A stretch of 64,000 nt of DNA from Paulinella micropora. Its lineage: Eukaryota > Cercozoa > Imbricatea > Euglyphida > Paulinellidae. The DNA is taken from assembly GCA_019918135.1 (NCBI GenBank), contig WBZZ01003023.1:55001-119000 (forward strand), given 5' to 3'. The position numbers and the translations under genes are program-made. This document shows positions 11,514-22,184 of this stretch, piece by piece; within the stretch, counting starts at the first letter, position 1; each line of letters starts with the position of its first letter. The notes below the pieces were generated by a model. That model searched no databases. It worked only from the letters and a program-made list of their open reading frames with translations, and was not told where the DNA came from.

Positions 11514-12475
11514 TTATCCCTGCACGAAGAATGTAGCTGCAAGCAAACCCAGTGCGACTACACCGCTGTGTGGCCATGATCTGAGAGCAGCTGACGCAAC
11601 CGGCGGGGCGTCCTTGGTGGACGACGTCAGGGGCGTTGTCGTCGAGGCGGGAGGCTGTGTGGTACCGGTAGGAGTAGTCGATATTGGGGCCGCGGTAGTA
11701 GTGGTGGCGATAACCAGAGAATCAGTGTTACACTTGTTGTAGGCTAGAAAACCATTACTTTCTGGTGAGCTGGTAAAGTTGGCAGGAAAACGCGGGCATG
11801 CGCCGCTGATACAGGTGCAGGCATTGTCCGACACCGGTTGAATGTCAAAGGGTGTGCCTACTTTCAGGCGCATGCATTCGTCTGGGCCCTGGTAATCGTT
11901 GAATGTCCCAAAAAGCATCACGAGAAAGGCTTCCGCGTTGGACCAATTAGAACAAGGACGAGCCCACCGGTGCCGTAGAACTACGTCCCCTCCGATATCA
12001 TTGTAGTTTTCTGGCATCTCGAAGCTTTGGAAGAAATTGGGTCTGTCGGTCGTGCCGTACTGATTACTGTAAGTATTGTTAATAACTGTCCAGACGTTTT
12101 CTACAGGCTTGTCCAGCGAATCCGCACACAGGGCACCCAGTGCCGTTCTGTCTTCATCTATCCGGGCACGCCCCCGATTTGTACAAACATCTCGAGCCAG
12201 GCGTAGCAGCCCTGTGAAATTTGTACACGCGTTTCCACCGCGTGGTTGGCCGGGAGCGGCACCGCGAGGTTCCAGATGTCGGAGGTGTAGTTCCCGGAAA
12301 ACGAGAACGAACTGTTATTAGAGATGACGCACCTGCAGTCATAGTAGGAACAATTGGCAATGCATTGTCCTGGGTTTAAGCAGGTCTTGGTGCTCTTGGC
12401 AAGGCACGGTCTGTTCGCGCAGGTCGCCCCCGAGTAGGACTATTGGACCAGCCCGGCTAGAAACAGAATCAGCAT
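11514..12475 (-). CDS. Small Cys-rich secreted protein with Thr-rich stalk and GPI-like tail
   Basis: An ATG at 12475 begins a hydrophobic signal-like stretch (MLILFLAGLV). A Cys-rich ectodomain follows with paired cysteines (CLNPGQCIANCSYYDCRC) and N-glycosylation sites. The downstream frame (11514-12017) has more cysteines (NACTCISGACPRF), a Thr/Pro-rich stalk (TTTTAAPISTTPTGTTQPP) and a C-terminal hydrophobic tail (SGVVALGLLAATFFVQG) with nothing after it. That ending fits a GPI-attachment signal, though a simple membrane tail is possible. The locus is not one continuous frame (about three breaks). It sits on the same strand as the large glycoprotein, adding to a cluster of surface-type proteins. 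No family recognised. Confidence 0.55.
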
Positions 12476-12761
12476 TCTTGCTTTCTTTGATTGGTAGTGG
12501 ACAGATTCTGGTAGGGAAATAAAAAAATTGTCTGTAACAACAAAGAAATTAGCCTTGGCACGCTCTCAGGCAAATCTGCAAAAAAAACATTGCAACAAAA
12601 AAAAGTAGGGCTCCCATTCGCGGGAGGGGGGCTTTGTGTACTGGTGCAAGCATTCCTAGTGAATGTCCTTTCCACCCCTCCCCCCCCCCCCCCCGTTGGC
12701 CCCCCCCCCTCCCCTCCCTTGCGAACCTCGTGCTCCCTCCCGCCCGCCGACTCTCGCCCAG

Positions 12762-13651
12762 TTTCAATTTTCCGGCGAATTTCGCGGCAATTGCCACCAG
12801 TGCCGCAATTTGTGGACAGATCGACCGCAAATTTCGCGGCAAATGCCACCAGTGCCGCAATTTGTGGACACCTCAGATCGACCGCAAATTTGCGGCACGC
12901 AATAAAAATTTTCTTTTGGGCGATTTTGGCAATTGAAAAAGAGACAAAGAAAATTTTTTGGGGAAACAAAAGCGGGCGGGGAAAAAAAACATGCAGAATT
13001 TTTTTCCCCGCCCGCCCTTCTTTCCCGAAAAATTTTCTCTGTCTCTTTTTCGATTGCCAAAATCGCCAAAAAAAAAAATTTTTTTCACCGGTTCCAATTT
13101 TCCGGCGAATTTCGCGGCAAATGCCACCAGAGCCGCAATTTGTGGACACCTCAGATCGACCGCAAATTTGCGGCACGCAATAAAATTTTTCTTTTTGGGG
13201 GAGTTTGGCAATTGAAAGTTAGACAAAGAAATTTTTTTGGGGAAACAAAAGCGGGCGGGAAAAAAAAAACATGCAGAATTTTTTTTCCCCGCCCGCCCTT
13301 CTTTCCCGAAAAATTTTCTTTGTCTCTTTTTCGATTGCCAAAATCGCCCAAAAAAATTTTTTTTTCACAGGTTCCAATTTTCCGGCGAATTTCGCGGCAA
13401 ATGCCACCAGTGCCGCAATTTGTGGATACATCAGATCGACCGCAAATTTGCGGCACGCAATAAAATTTTTCTTTTTGGGCGATTTTGGCAATTGAAAGTT
13501 AGACAAAGAAAATTTTTTGGGGAAACAAAAGCGGGCGGGGAAAAAAACATGCAGAATGTTTTTTTTCCCGCCCGCCCTTCTTTCCCGAAAAATTTTCTTT
13601 GTCTCTTTTTTCGATTGCCGAAATTGGCCAGAAAAAAGTTTTTTCACCGGT
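12762..13651. repeat. Tandem array of about three 280-bp units, each a long hairpin
   Basis: Copies begin near 12762, 13092 and 13372; the second to third spacing is 280 bp. The first copy is longer because of an internal duplication of about 47 bp. Each unit starts with CCGGCGAATTTCGCGGCAA-type sequence and includes the 14-bp palindrome CCGCAAATTTGCGG. It then contains a long imperfect inverted repeat. Its left arm runs from GGCGATTTTGGCAATTGAAA through ACAAAGAAAATTTTTTGGGG. The right arm mirrors it, through CCCGAAAAATTTTCTTTGTC to CGATTGCCAAAATCGCC. The loop contains CATGCAG. Predicted Lys/Phe-rich frames across the array are by-products of the repeat. Function unknown; replication, recombination or transcription-stop roles are possible. 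Confidence 0.85.
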
Positions 13652-13843
13652 TTCCGGTGAACTTGGCGCCAAACTTCGAAAATGCCGCAGATTGCAAATC
13701 TGCGGCCATTTCCCGGTTTTTGCGCTGGCGGAGATTTTTTCCAGTGTGATGCAAAATCCTGTTAATTTCGCGGCAATTGTGTAAATCCGGCCAAAACGAC
13801 GATGTGCCGCAACAGATTGTACGCGCAGCTCCCAGCTTTTTAA
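13652..13843. repeat. Degenerate flank of the hairpin array
   Basis: This short region continues the array theme in diverged form. It has a near-palindrome CCGCAGATTGCAAATCTGCGG (about 13685-13705) and further GCGGCAATT fragments. No open frame of note is present. Confidence 0.5.
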
Positions 13844-14892
13844 TTATTTTGGCTTGCCACAACCTTTGCACGGCAATCCGGCGCCAGCGTTTCTAGGTGC
13901 CGAGGCTAGTCCTGTCTTTCTCCGTTTCGACTGGTCTCTTCTTCTTAACCAAGAGTCGTCTCCCTCGTATACAGTCGTAGTCGGGTCGGGCGTGGCCGTG
14001 GGGCCCACGGGCATGTCTCGGGGGGGGGGCCGCAACTCTTGCCGCCCTCTGCTCGCCCACAGACAACAGAGTCCCACCGCCTTCTTCGGACAATGAGCGC
14101 CTTGCAACTGGCGGTAGCTTCACGGCTAGCAGCGCGCCCCAGGGCCCACGAGCAAAGTCGGTGGCACTTCTGGTGACCTCCTCGGAAATCTCCGCTTAAC
14201 ATCTCCGCGCAGAAGCACCAGGCTGCCGGCCGGCGCCTTGATGGGGCCCGCTAATCCTTGGCTATCTTTTTTACCACTCTTGAGCTGCACTTGCAAATGC
14301 ACTCCACCTTCGTCAAAGTCCTCCAACAAAAGCAAAGCTCGGTACGTATCATCTTGCGGCGCTGTGTGCAACTGGGGCAAGGATATGCGCGGCGGATTGA
14401 ACGTTTCAAACAAAACGCTGAGCAGTTCTACGTCCTGAATCGTGGCGGTGCGGCCGGCGTCTTCATACCACAGCTTGAGCAAACGGCTCACCAGGCCGGT
14501 GCAGTAATTTGCAAATAGAGAACCCTGCCAATCTCTGCCGTTATTGGCAAGTTTGCCGTTCCGCTGCCACTGCCCCTGTTCCGTGCTTGCTTTCGTTGCG
14601 GGAGACGCTTTGACACGCCAGTTGTAGAACCATCTGGCTATTTCAATTTCTTGTGGTTGATGAACCCCGTCAGAATCACAATTCCGTGACATTGCAAGAC
14701 GTCAAACCACCGTTGGTCGAACCAGTTGTAACTAAGCGACCATGTTTGTCGCTTTGGGGTTTTTTTAGCAACGACTTCAAAGAAGGGTCCTCGGTCGACT
14801 CCGTCTTTTTGCTCTTTTTCAAGCTTTTCCTTGAATTCGCGCGTTTGCTGTCGTGTGAGCCACTCTGTGAATTCTTTTTTTCTTGTGCTCAT
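13844..14892 (-). CDS. Unrecognised protein with charged N-terminus and C-terminal CxxC motif
   Basis: The most likely start is the ATG at 14892, giving a Lys/Glu-rich helical N-terminus (STRKKEFTEWLTRQQ) and a segment SYNWFDQRWFDVLQCHGIVI. The main downstream frame (14126-14692) contains a predicted mixed alpha/beta domain with LPQLHTAPQDDTYRALLLLE and GPIKAPAGSLVLLRGD. The last part (13844-14107) ends in LPCKGCGKPK. The order of strands and the HGIVILTGF and APAGSLVLLRGD segments faintly recall 2-oxoglutarate/Fe(II) oxygenase folds, but no iron-binding triad can be assigned, so this is only a suggestion. The locus is spread over several frames (about two breaks). Confidence 0.5.
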
Positions 14893-15288
14893 CTCAAGTC
14901 TGCTTCCAGAAGTTTTAGTCTTTAAAAAAAGGTCCAAAACACACCCCAAAAAAAACAAAGCATTTTTTGCAGTTCTCCTTTCCCTTCCTCCAGCCCACAC
15001 CCGCGCCCCTTCCCGCCTGGCGCGGGTGTGGCCCCCCCCCCCCCCACCCTCTACCCACCCACCTGGTCTGACCTCCCCCCGCCCCCCCCCCCCCTCCACC
15101 TCTCTGAAGGCATTCGCCCCCTTGTACGAATCTCCCCCCTTAAGTCTGGGTGCCCCCAAAAAAACATATATGAGCTATTTATAAAAAAGACTGACAAAAG
15201 TAAAAAAAAAAAGAAACAAAAAACCAAAGAAAGCCACCCTATGAGCTGGCTTTCTTCATTTTTTCTAAGAGGATTCTAAACTATTCTC
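14893..15288. other. Divergent promoter region with poly-A and poly-C tracts
   Basis: About 395 bases between a minus-strand gene to the left and a plus-strand gene to the right, so both promoters should lie here. It contains A-rich stretches (15197-15212), C runs (15030-15044, 15078-15094) and TATATATGAGCTATTTATAAAA at about 15165-15186, which could serve as a TATA-like element for the plus-strand gene. Confidence 0.45.
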
Positions 15289-16908
15289 ATGCAAATAGCT
15301 ACTGTCCCTACAACAGCTGCTGAGGCTCGTTTGCTTTATCGAACGCTGCTGACACACGTGTCAGCAAAGCACTCCTCCAAGCTCAGAGATTTCTTAACGC
15401 GCTATGAAGAACTGCTACAAAAAATGGATTTACAACCTATGGGTCTTTGGCAAAGCACTTCACGGCTTCTACGACAGAAACTCAATAAGATCACAATTTC
15501 AGTAGTCGCGGCTCTGTGCCTAGGAGCAATGACCCGGGGCTATTGGTATGCACCTGTTCAAAGTTTCCTGCTAAACGGAACCCAGTGCGTTACAGCAGCT
15601 AACACCAACACAGGGCCGGGCCAGCCGTCGTCAATTAGCGAATTGCCGCAGCCAACCCCACAAACTAGCAAGTTGCCGCAGCCAAGCCCCGCGGGGTCAC
15701 GTACCGAATCCCCCACACCGCAGATGGAACTTGAGGACTGGTGCCTGCAAGAGCCTCTTGACAAATCGGGCAGGACTCTGACTTTTATTGAGAATAGTAC
15801 TGGAAATTTGTGTCTGTCCGAATTGCGGGACGAGATCCCGTTGCCACAGCTACTGCAAACAAAATTCGATCAGGCCTCCATCGAGTATGGCATTTACAAT
15901 GTCTGGCTTTTTTTACAAGAGACGGTGCAGAAAGATGGCAGACAGAAAAATAGGGCTGTAGCCCAGAAACTCCTGACGGAATTGCAAGTCTGTCTTCAAC
16001 ACAGCGACGAGGAAGCGGGAGAAAATGAATTGTGCGCCATGATCCGGAGGGCCGTGTCCCAATACCAGCCACATGGCAGAGAAAGTTTTGACCCGGCTGT
16101 CAAATACTACGCAAAAGATAAAATGACTGGAACCGATGAATCCTATCTCAGGCAAGCTGCTGCAGAGCAATTGCAGATCAGAGAACAGCAAAACGTAAAT
16201 TATGCAAAGATTGGCAGCCTTATTATAGCTAGTATTTTTGCGCTTGCTGCTTACTGCAGAATATTCAGAAGGGCGCCAGAGTCGTCCGATGGGGTCCAGG
16301 AGGCAGAACAAATAGAATATCCAGAATACAAGCGTCTCGAAGACAAATCGTCCTCGCAGCTGGATGATTTGTACGAGCCTTGGATGGTGCCAAAAGGGTT
16401 TTTTGCACCACAACGGGAACAGAGGGTCTTGCCGGGAATTGTGTATCCACCGCAGCCGGCTGCTCTGCCGCCGGCCGTGGCGCAGGTGGTTGTTCGGCAG
16501 AGGGCACCAAGAAGACCAAAAAAGTCAAATGACCAATCTGAGTACACTGGAGCCATGACGCGTGCCAGAAAGATGGCTCTAGAGAAGAAACAAACAAGTA
16601 GCAGGCTTAACGGTCGTGGATCACGAGCTTTAGCGGTTGTTACACCAGAGGAGGCGGCCCAGCCCCGTGCCAAAGATCTGGCGGCGGCGGCTGTGCAGCC
16701 CCCGCGTGTCAAGATCGAGACTTACGAGGTTTCTTTCGGACCCGTCTCGCGCCAACCGCCGCGCACTACCCCAGTGCTGTGCCTTAGAACGCCAGCTGAC
16801 TGGAACGTGTACCTGGAGCTCGTGCTAAATGTGCCCTACACAAAACTAAGCCCGGTCGCGCGCCAATGGCTAGAGAAGAGATTACGTGCGAGCGCGGTGT
16901 TGCTCTGA
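15289..16908 (+). CDS. Two-TM membrane protein with basic C-terminal region
   Basis: This is an intact 539-residue frame starting at an ATG. The N-terminus has an amphipathic helical segment, LLYRTLLTH...LRDFLTRYEELL, that is clearly similar to the N-terminus of the minus-strand protein ending at 20609. A first membrane segment (ITISVVAALCLGAM) lies near residue 70, and a second (IGSLIIASIFALAAYC) near 310. Between them is a Pro/Ser-rich linker and a helical Cys-containing domain. After the second TM comes a long basic, Pro-rich, probably cytosolic or virion-internal region (RQRAPRRPKKSNDQSEYTG). No family recognised. It converges with the related gene to its right. Confidence 0.7.
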   Translation: MQIATVPTTAAEARLLYRTLLTHVSAKHSSKLRDFLTRYEELLQKMDLQPMGLWQSTSRLLRQKLNKITISVVAALCLGAMTRGYWYAPVQSFLLNGTQCVTAANTNTGPGQPSSISELPQPTPQTSKLPQPSPAGSRTESPTPQMELEDWCLQEPLDKSGRTLTFIENSTGNLCLSELRDEIPLPQLLQTKFDQASIEYGIYNVWLFLQETVQKDGRQKNRAVAQKLLTELQVCLQHSDEEAGENELCAMIRRAVSQYQPHGRESFDPAVKYYAKDKMTGTDESYLRQAAAEQLQIREQQNVNYAKIGSLIIASIFALAAYCRIFRRAPESSDGVQEAEQIEYPEYKRLEDKSSSQLDDLYEPWMVPKGFFAPQREQRVLPGIVYPPQPAALPPAVAQVVVRQRAPRRPKKSNDQSEYTGAMTRARKMALEKKQTSSRLNGRGSRALAVVTPEEAAQPRAKDLAAAAVQPPRVKIETYEVSFGPVSRQPPRTTPVLCLRTPADWNVYLELVLNVPYTKLSPVARQWLEKRLRASAVLL

Positions 16909-17031
16909 TAAAAAAAAGCAGATATCTTTACGAGTGGTTGGAAGTGGGAAGGAAAAAGAAGGGGAGGGGACAGCGGAAGTTTAGGCAACGAAACGGTAGA
17001 GGGCGCGCGGAGGAATGCCGTGTGTGCATGC

Positions 17032-17046
17032 GCGCGCTAAGCGCGC
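17032..17046. terminator. Perfect GC palindrome between convergent genes
   Basis: GCGCGCTAAGCGCGC forms a 6-bp perfect stem with a 3-base loop, midway between two genes that end toward each other. A second hairpin (GCGGGCTGCACCCGC) lies at about 17110-17125. Position suggests a transcription end or RNA-processing signal; this is inference. Confidence 0.35.
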
Positions 17047-17150
17047 AACTTCGTAGCTCCTTAGTGATCCAGCAGCGGCAATAACCACTGCTGCCCCGAA
17101 CTGGGGAGCTGCCGCGGGCTGCACCCGCGCTGGAGCATGTTGTAAGTAGT

Positions 17151-20100
17151 TCAATCGTCCTGTGACCGCAGCCGCAGAACCTGCCGCGGATCGATATCAG
17201 GCCCTGGTTCGTAGAAGGTGCAGGGCGAAAACGTGATCACGCACGAGGTTAGCGATTCCAGCTGGTTGTTATGTGCCGGGTGCTGAACAACCGTGTGTAT
17301 TGCTGCTCCGTGCGCTAGTTTAAGCTGGCCCCGCCCCGGCACGGGTTCTTCTGCAAGGACTTGCGTAACGGCCTCGGCTTTTTTAGCTGTGGGATCTAAG
17401 GTCTTAGACTCTTTCTTTCTTCCGTCCCTGTTCGTGTACTCGTACATCGAATTTACCCCACCCGGTCCTGTTGGCAGAATTGTTACGACGCTGTTGTTGG
17501 AGTACGGCCTACGGCCCGCCTCAAACCAGCCCAGCAAGGTGCCTGGCTGCGGCCTTAGTCCCGAGACAAAGTACCAGCCGTTCGTGTTCTGAGGCAGGTG
17601 CTCTCTTAAGGGGAAAAAATAGTACATGAAACTTGTTCTGTTCCCGGCGGCCCCCCCGGCGACGATTGGCACGTCTTGCAACACCGAATTTAGGTCCAGC
17701 AACAAACGACTCGTGTCTCTGTTGCTCCAGCGCTGTTGCGTCTATCGTCTGGGCCACGGTGTCGGCATCGATAAAAATCCGTACGTATTGTTGCTGGACC
17801 TGGGACCAGTAGTTGGTTGCGGCCTCTCGTGCAATTACGTCGTCGGTCGTTGGTCGGCCGCGGACCCGGTCGACCATATCATCAAGCTGGTCTCTAATAC
17901 CTGTACCTACCCCGGTAGTTTCGGCCCGCCAATCCCTCGTGCACGATAAAATAATCATGTCCGAAACACTGTCAATCCAGGTCCTGGTACTCGTGTTGGC
18001 TAGCTCGGCGTAGATATTAGCCCGCCGTCTGTTTGCTAGATCTCCTCTGATATCTACTAAGGTCCGTTCACGAGCCAGCTGTTGCTGATACTCGAGCAAA
18101 CTTAGGACCTCCCTGTTCGTAGATATGCCGGGCATAAAGTGCTGCCCGATCAGGGCCACCAAGCCACGGAGCCTTCTTTCATCAACTTCCACGCGCACGC
18201 CCACATAGCGGCCGCGGTGATCCCAAGAGCGCTCAACGGTTTGCAGGTCGGAACTCTCGTCTAAATTCACGAGTTCCTGGTACAGCGTGTCACGCGCCCG
18301 CTGTTGCAGGTTGGTGGGCCTCAGGGCCAGCGACCCGTAATAGCTCCCCCGACAGTGCGGCGCGTCTGGCACCCTCCGCCGGACCTCTGTGTAGATCATC
18401 TGCATAATCATGCTCCACCGGGGCACGAATTTGCTCTGCAGGTTGTCTGACGAAACCTTGGCCTCGTAGCTCAGCTCACTGAGCTCGTGAGTCTTCAGGA
18501 TCCAGTGAAAAGACTCGAACCAAACAGTAGCTAGCTCCGAATAATCGTAGGGTGTGCCAAAAGCGGCCAGGAAATCCCGCGTGAATAACACGATCGTGTG
18601 CAGGCGCGCCTCAAATTCCAGCAGCCAGCTAAGCATTTTGCTCTGCGAGTCTGGGTCCCAGGCATGGTAAACGAACGACCTGGCCTCATTTTGGTCTTGT
18701 GAGGAAACCCCCAAGAAGAGCCAGAGAGCGTTCCAGACACTGTTCTTCATGGGTGCTGTCTCGAGGATATTTTCACGTTGCAGTTCGTAACATTTCTGTA
18801 AAAACCTATTGCTCCACAGCGGGGGGTCCTTGAGTGCACAATAGGTCCCGCTCGCTAACCCAGCCGTAAAGAGAACAGGGAACCTGAAGCCCAACACCTG
18901 GGCCGCCCCCGCCCTGATTTCGGTGTCGTAGCGCTGCCATTCCAGGGCCTGCCAGCCCTCGTTGCAGGTTTCCACGAGGCGCTTCACGAAGTTCCGCTCG
19001 GGCCGTTCGCCTACACGCAGCACCTTCTGTTCGAAGTGTTCCTGGCCTACCGTCCACGGGTGCGCGGGAAGTCCGTGTTTGTTCTCTGTTTTCAATTCGA
19101 CCGTCAACCTCATGCAGTCCAGCGTGTCGTTGCACGACTGGGCCCGCCACACATCCAGCTCGAAAAGAAACGTCGAGCCGTTCCTCGCGAGTTTTTCTTC
19201 CACTATTTGCTTCGTCAGCAGCTGCGGGTACAAGAGGATTTTTAGAGCCGTCAAACAGTGGTAGCCGTAACCTTGAAGACCGCGTACAACGACAGAAACT
19301 TGCTGTTCAGCAGCCTCTCTTCGTCCGGCAAATTTTCCAGGCGAGCCAAGTGCTCTTGTAAAGTCACACTCTCGCGCGCAAAGGAATAGTCCGAGTTGTC
19401 GTAGAAGTTCGAGCTGTCGTGCGTTACCTTGGTCCACAGATTTTTCATGAGATGAGTAAAGGGTACCATGGAGAAGTCCACTCTGGGTATGTTGTCTTTC
19501 AAACTCCACATCGTCTCGCGTTGCAGGTTGCTCCACAGCAAGGCCAGAACTGCCAGCGCCTTGTCCCGGTGCTGCCACAAGCTAAAGTCGTAATCCCACC
19601 TTTCCCAAAACACTGCAAGTCCTTGCTGGGCTGTTGAGCTTAGCTTAGTCCGCACCCTGTACCAATCTCTTTTGTCTAGCAGGCCGTGCAGCCTCCTAAG
19701 CTCCGCCATTTGAATAATCGTAGACGTTACATTCGGCGAGTCTAGCCGTATGGTGTTCGTGGCGTTGCCTAGTACGGCCTTATAGATCGCGTCTATTGCC
19801 GCGTCCAATAGTATATAAGCAGCAATGACCAGGGTTTCCTGAGTCACCCTCGTCCCTAGTGCGCTGACCGCTCGGCGGATCAATTTGCAGATCGAGTCTC
19901 TTGTCGTTAACGCCTTCAAAGTGTCCACCCCTACGTTCTTCAGAATCTGCGACAGTTGGTAGCTCAGCAGATTTTCTTTTTCGGAGTCCTGCCCCGACAC
20001 AACCCCTGCTGCCCGCAGAGCCTGGTCGCAGAGTTCTTGGACCGAGTCATCCGGACGTTCTTCTTCTTTGCCCTGCGTTAGGGCTTCGCGGGCGCCATTG

Positions 20101-20609
20101 AAACCAACCGCGAGCTGGAAATAAGTGGGCCTGGAATCGAATCTCTGGAGCGGGTGATCTAAAACATCCTGCACATATATATAATCATGCAACGAAAATC
20201 CGGCGCTAATGCCGATATTGTGGAGCGTACTTATGGTTACCACATCAACCCGGAATTGGAGCGCGATACCAGTAACGTACACCAGGCCGCCGGGGAGGAT
20301 CAGGGTCAGGGCCTGACCTAGAAAGGGCCCCAGCGCCTCGTAACCAGCCCAAAGCAGTCGATTGCAGCACGTGCACACATTGCAGCAACACTGCCACCAG
20401 AGGCGGAGGCACGTGGCGCATTTACCACGCGTGATTAAGGGTACGAGTTCTTGGCATGACGGGCACTCTCTGCGAGCTCGGGCCACCACTGACTTGTTTT
20501 CGGCCCTCCGTAATATCAGCTGCTCGTAGTGAAGAAGAAACTGCCGGAGGAGTGGGACGTTACTTTGTGTTGTCAGCTTTCTGTACAAAGCAATCGTCTC
20601 CGGCTCCAT
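17151..20609 (-). CDS. Large membrane-associated protein locus with N-terminal zinc-ribbon motif
   Basis: The ATG at 20609 gives an N-terminus (IALYRKLTTQ...LRQFLLHYEQLI) related to that of the protein at 15289. A CPSC-x11-CATC zinc-ribbon-like motif and a Cys cluster (WWQCCCNVCTCC) follow, then a hydrophobic segment (ALTLILPGGLVYVTGIALQF). The rest is a long, mainly helical protein in frames 19251-20768, 17521-19578 and 17151-17705, with no catalytic motif I can name. The similar N-termini of the two convergent genes suggest duplication and divergence of a shared targeting or interaction module. The locus is not a single frame (about two breaks). Total length would exceed 1,100 codons. Confidence 0.6.
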
Positions 20610-20942
20610 CGCTTCTGCCTTTGTTTTACTATTTTTTTTTTGTTTCTTTCTACGCTGCGATGGTTCCTGTCTCAAGTTTCTTTTTTTGTTGCTTTTCCAT
20701 ATCCTTCCCCCCTTTTTTCCCCGCCCCTGCCCCCCTCCCCCACCCTCCTTTCTCTCCACACGGTTCACTCTGCCACCTTTTTTTTACCCCTCCCCCCTCC
20801 CCTTCCCACCGGTGAAGAAACCAAAAGAAAAAAAAGAAATGCAGCACGATTTAAAAGAAGAAGACAATGGACGTGCGGCTTTGAGGAAAATGTCTTTTGG
20901 TTTTTTTTCCCTTGGGGCACTTTTTTTTTCGTTTGTTGCTAG
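20610..20942. other. Spacer with pyrimidine-rich tracts
   Basis: About 330 bases upstream of the minus-strand zinc-ribbon protein and downstream of the glycosyltransferase gene. It is dominated by CT-rich runs (20700-20810) and T runs near 20908-20932. No gene or defined motif is seen. Confidence 0.5.
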
Positions 20943-21824
20943 CTAGTTTGCGGGCGCGCTCTGGTAGCCCTTGACCAGGACCAGGCGGTAGCCCCGGCAG
21001 CAACCGATGCCGCCGCCGCGCGCCAGTGCCACCGCTGTGGCGACACTACTGACTGCCGCCGCTGCTATTAGCCAGCCGCCGTACAGCCGCCACACCAGCC
21101 GCAGCCGGTAGCGTTCGTCCTCCAGCGCGCGGCCCTCGAGGAACGGCGCGAGCTTGAAGTCGGCGGGGTCCAGCACACGCACCAGCTCGGCCCTGCCCAG
21201 CACGTCGGCCCGGAACGTGCCGTTCACGGCCAGCTCGCCGCCGCCTGCTGAAATTAGCGTTTCGCGCAGGCTCCAGTGGGCCAGTGTCACGTTCCACACT
21301 ATTGAGGGTCCCGACAGCATGTTCAGCAGCACGAAGTACGGGACCGACGCGCCGCGCGCGGACGCCGCGAACGCCAGCTCGCCCGGCAGGAAAAAGCAGT
21401 CCGCCCCGGACAACTGCGGCGCCGTTCTCGGCGGGGCCAGCGACAGGTCCGCGTACATGCCGCCGTACTTGTGCAGCAGCATCAGGCCCGAGGCCGCGCG
21501 TTGAACAGACGGGGGCAGACGTTCGTACGCTTCCCACACCTCGGGAAAGTACAGCCTGGCGATGCAGTTCGTTTGCTCCTGCGGCCACAGCACGTGCTTT
21601 GCGTTTGTCGCGCGCGACCAGAGCAGGCTCCTGCTCCAGTACGTGGCGAGCAGCTTGTCGTTTAGCGAGGCGGGGCTGACGAGCACCTGGTGCAGGCAGT
21701 CGCTGGCATTGCACGGCTGCGCGACCGTCTGCAGCCTGGCCCAGCACGGATCCAGCGCGCTCGCCACCCCGACGATGACGCCTAGCAGCCAGACCATTGA
21801 AGCTGTCATAACCATCCAGACCAT
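20943..21824 (-). CDS. GT32-like glycosyltransferase (DXD sugar-binding family) with terminal TM helices
   Basis: This is an intact 293-residue frame. The N-terminal hydrophobic segment (MVWLLGVIVGVASAL) acts as signal peptide or anchor. The core motif ASGLMLLHKYGGMYADLS at about residues 111-128 matches the DXD-containing signature of OCH1/GT32-type enzymes, usually GGxYxDxD. Here the second aspartate is Ser (ADLS), so metal or nucleotide-sugar binding may be weakened or use another residue. A second membrane helix (WLIAAAAVSSVATAVALA) lies near the C-terminus, followed by a Cys/Arg/Lys tail. The enzyme would act in the secretory pathway, possibly glycosylating the neighbouring surface proteins; that partnership is inference. 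Confidence 0.7.
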   Translation of the reverse strand: MVWMVMTASMVWLLGVIVGVASALDPCWARLQTVAQPCNASDCLHQVLVSPASLNDKLLATYWSRSLLWSRATNAKHVLWPQEQTNCIARLYFPEVWEAYERLPPSVQRAASGLMLLHKYGGMYADLSLAPPRTAPQLSGADCFFLPGELAFAASARGASVPYFVLLNMLSGPSIVWNVTLAHWSLRETLISAGGGELAVNGTFRADVLGRAELVRVLDPADFKLAPFLEGRALEDERYRLRLVWRLYGGWLIAAAAVSSVATAVALARGGGIGCCRGYRLVLVKGYQSAPAN

Positions 21825-22184
21825 TATATATCTGTGGTGGTGGTAATTGTCTTCCCTTTTGTTTTTCTTAACGCTGTTTTTTTTTTTTCTGGTGCTCTCT
21901 GCCCTTCTGTTGTTTCTGCAAATAGCACCACCCGCCTTGTTTCCTTTTTTCTTCTCCCTCCTGTGCGTCCACCCCCCCTACCCCCCCCCCCCCGGTTTCC
22001 TCATTGCCCGGCCCGCCCTTTTTGCTGGGAAAAAAGACACATTTCTTTTTCATTTTTTTTTTGGGTAGAGATAGATAAAATCGCAGCCTGAGCCACGTGA
22101 AAATCTTTTTTAAATTAATATCTTGAAATTTGTTTTGGTTGACTTCCTTGCCGCCCTGCCATTTTCTCTTGCTCGGCCTGCTGT
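21825..22184. other. Spacer, T-rich with a poly-C tract
   Basis: About 360 bases between two minus-strand genes, with T runs (21870-21890, 22050-22060) and a C run at about 21977-21993. It should include the promoter of the glycosyltransferase gene; TATATA at about 21825-21830 sits just upstream of its start. Confidence 0.45.

Noticed and set aside
12590-13749. Lys/Phe-rich frames on both strands across the hairpin array
   Set aside because: They repeat exactly with the 280-bp DNA unit and occur on both strands, as expected of a non-coding repeat.
14126-14692. 2-oxoglutarate oxygenase assignment
   Set aside because: The fold hints are weak and the H-x-D...H iron triad cannot be placed, so it was left as unrecognised.
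17100-17130. tRNA-like GC hairpins in the convergent spacer
   Set aside because: The stems are too short and lack the anticodon and T-arm layout; they look like simple palindromes.
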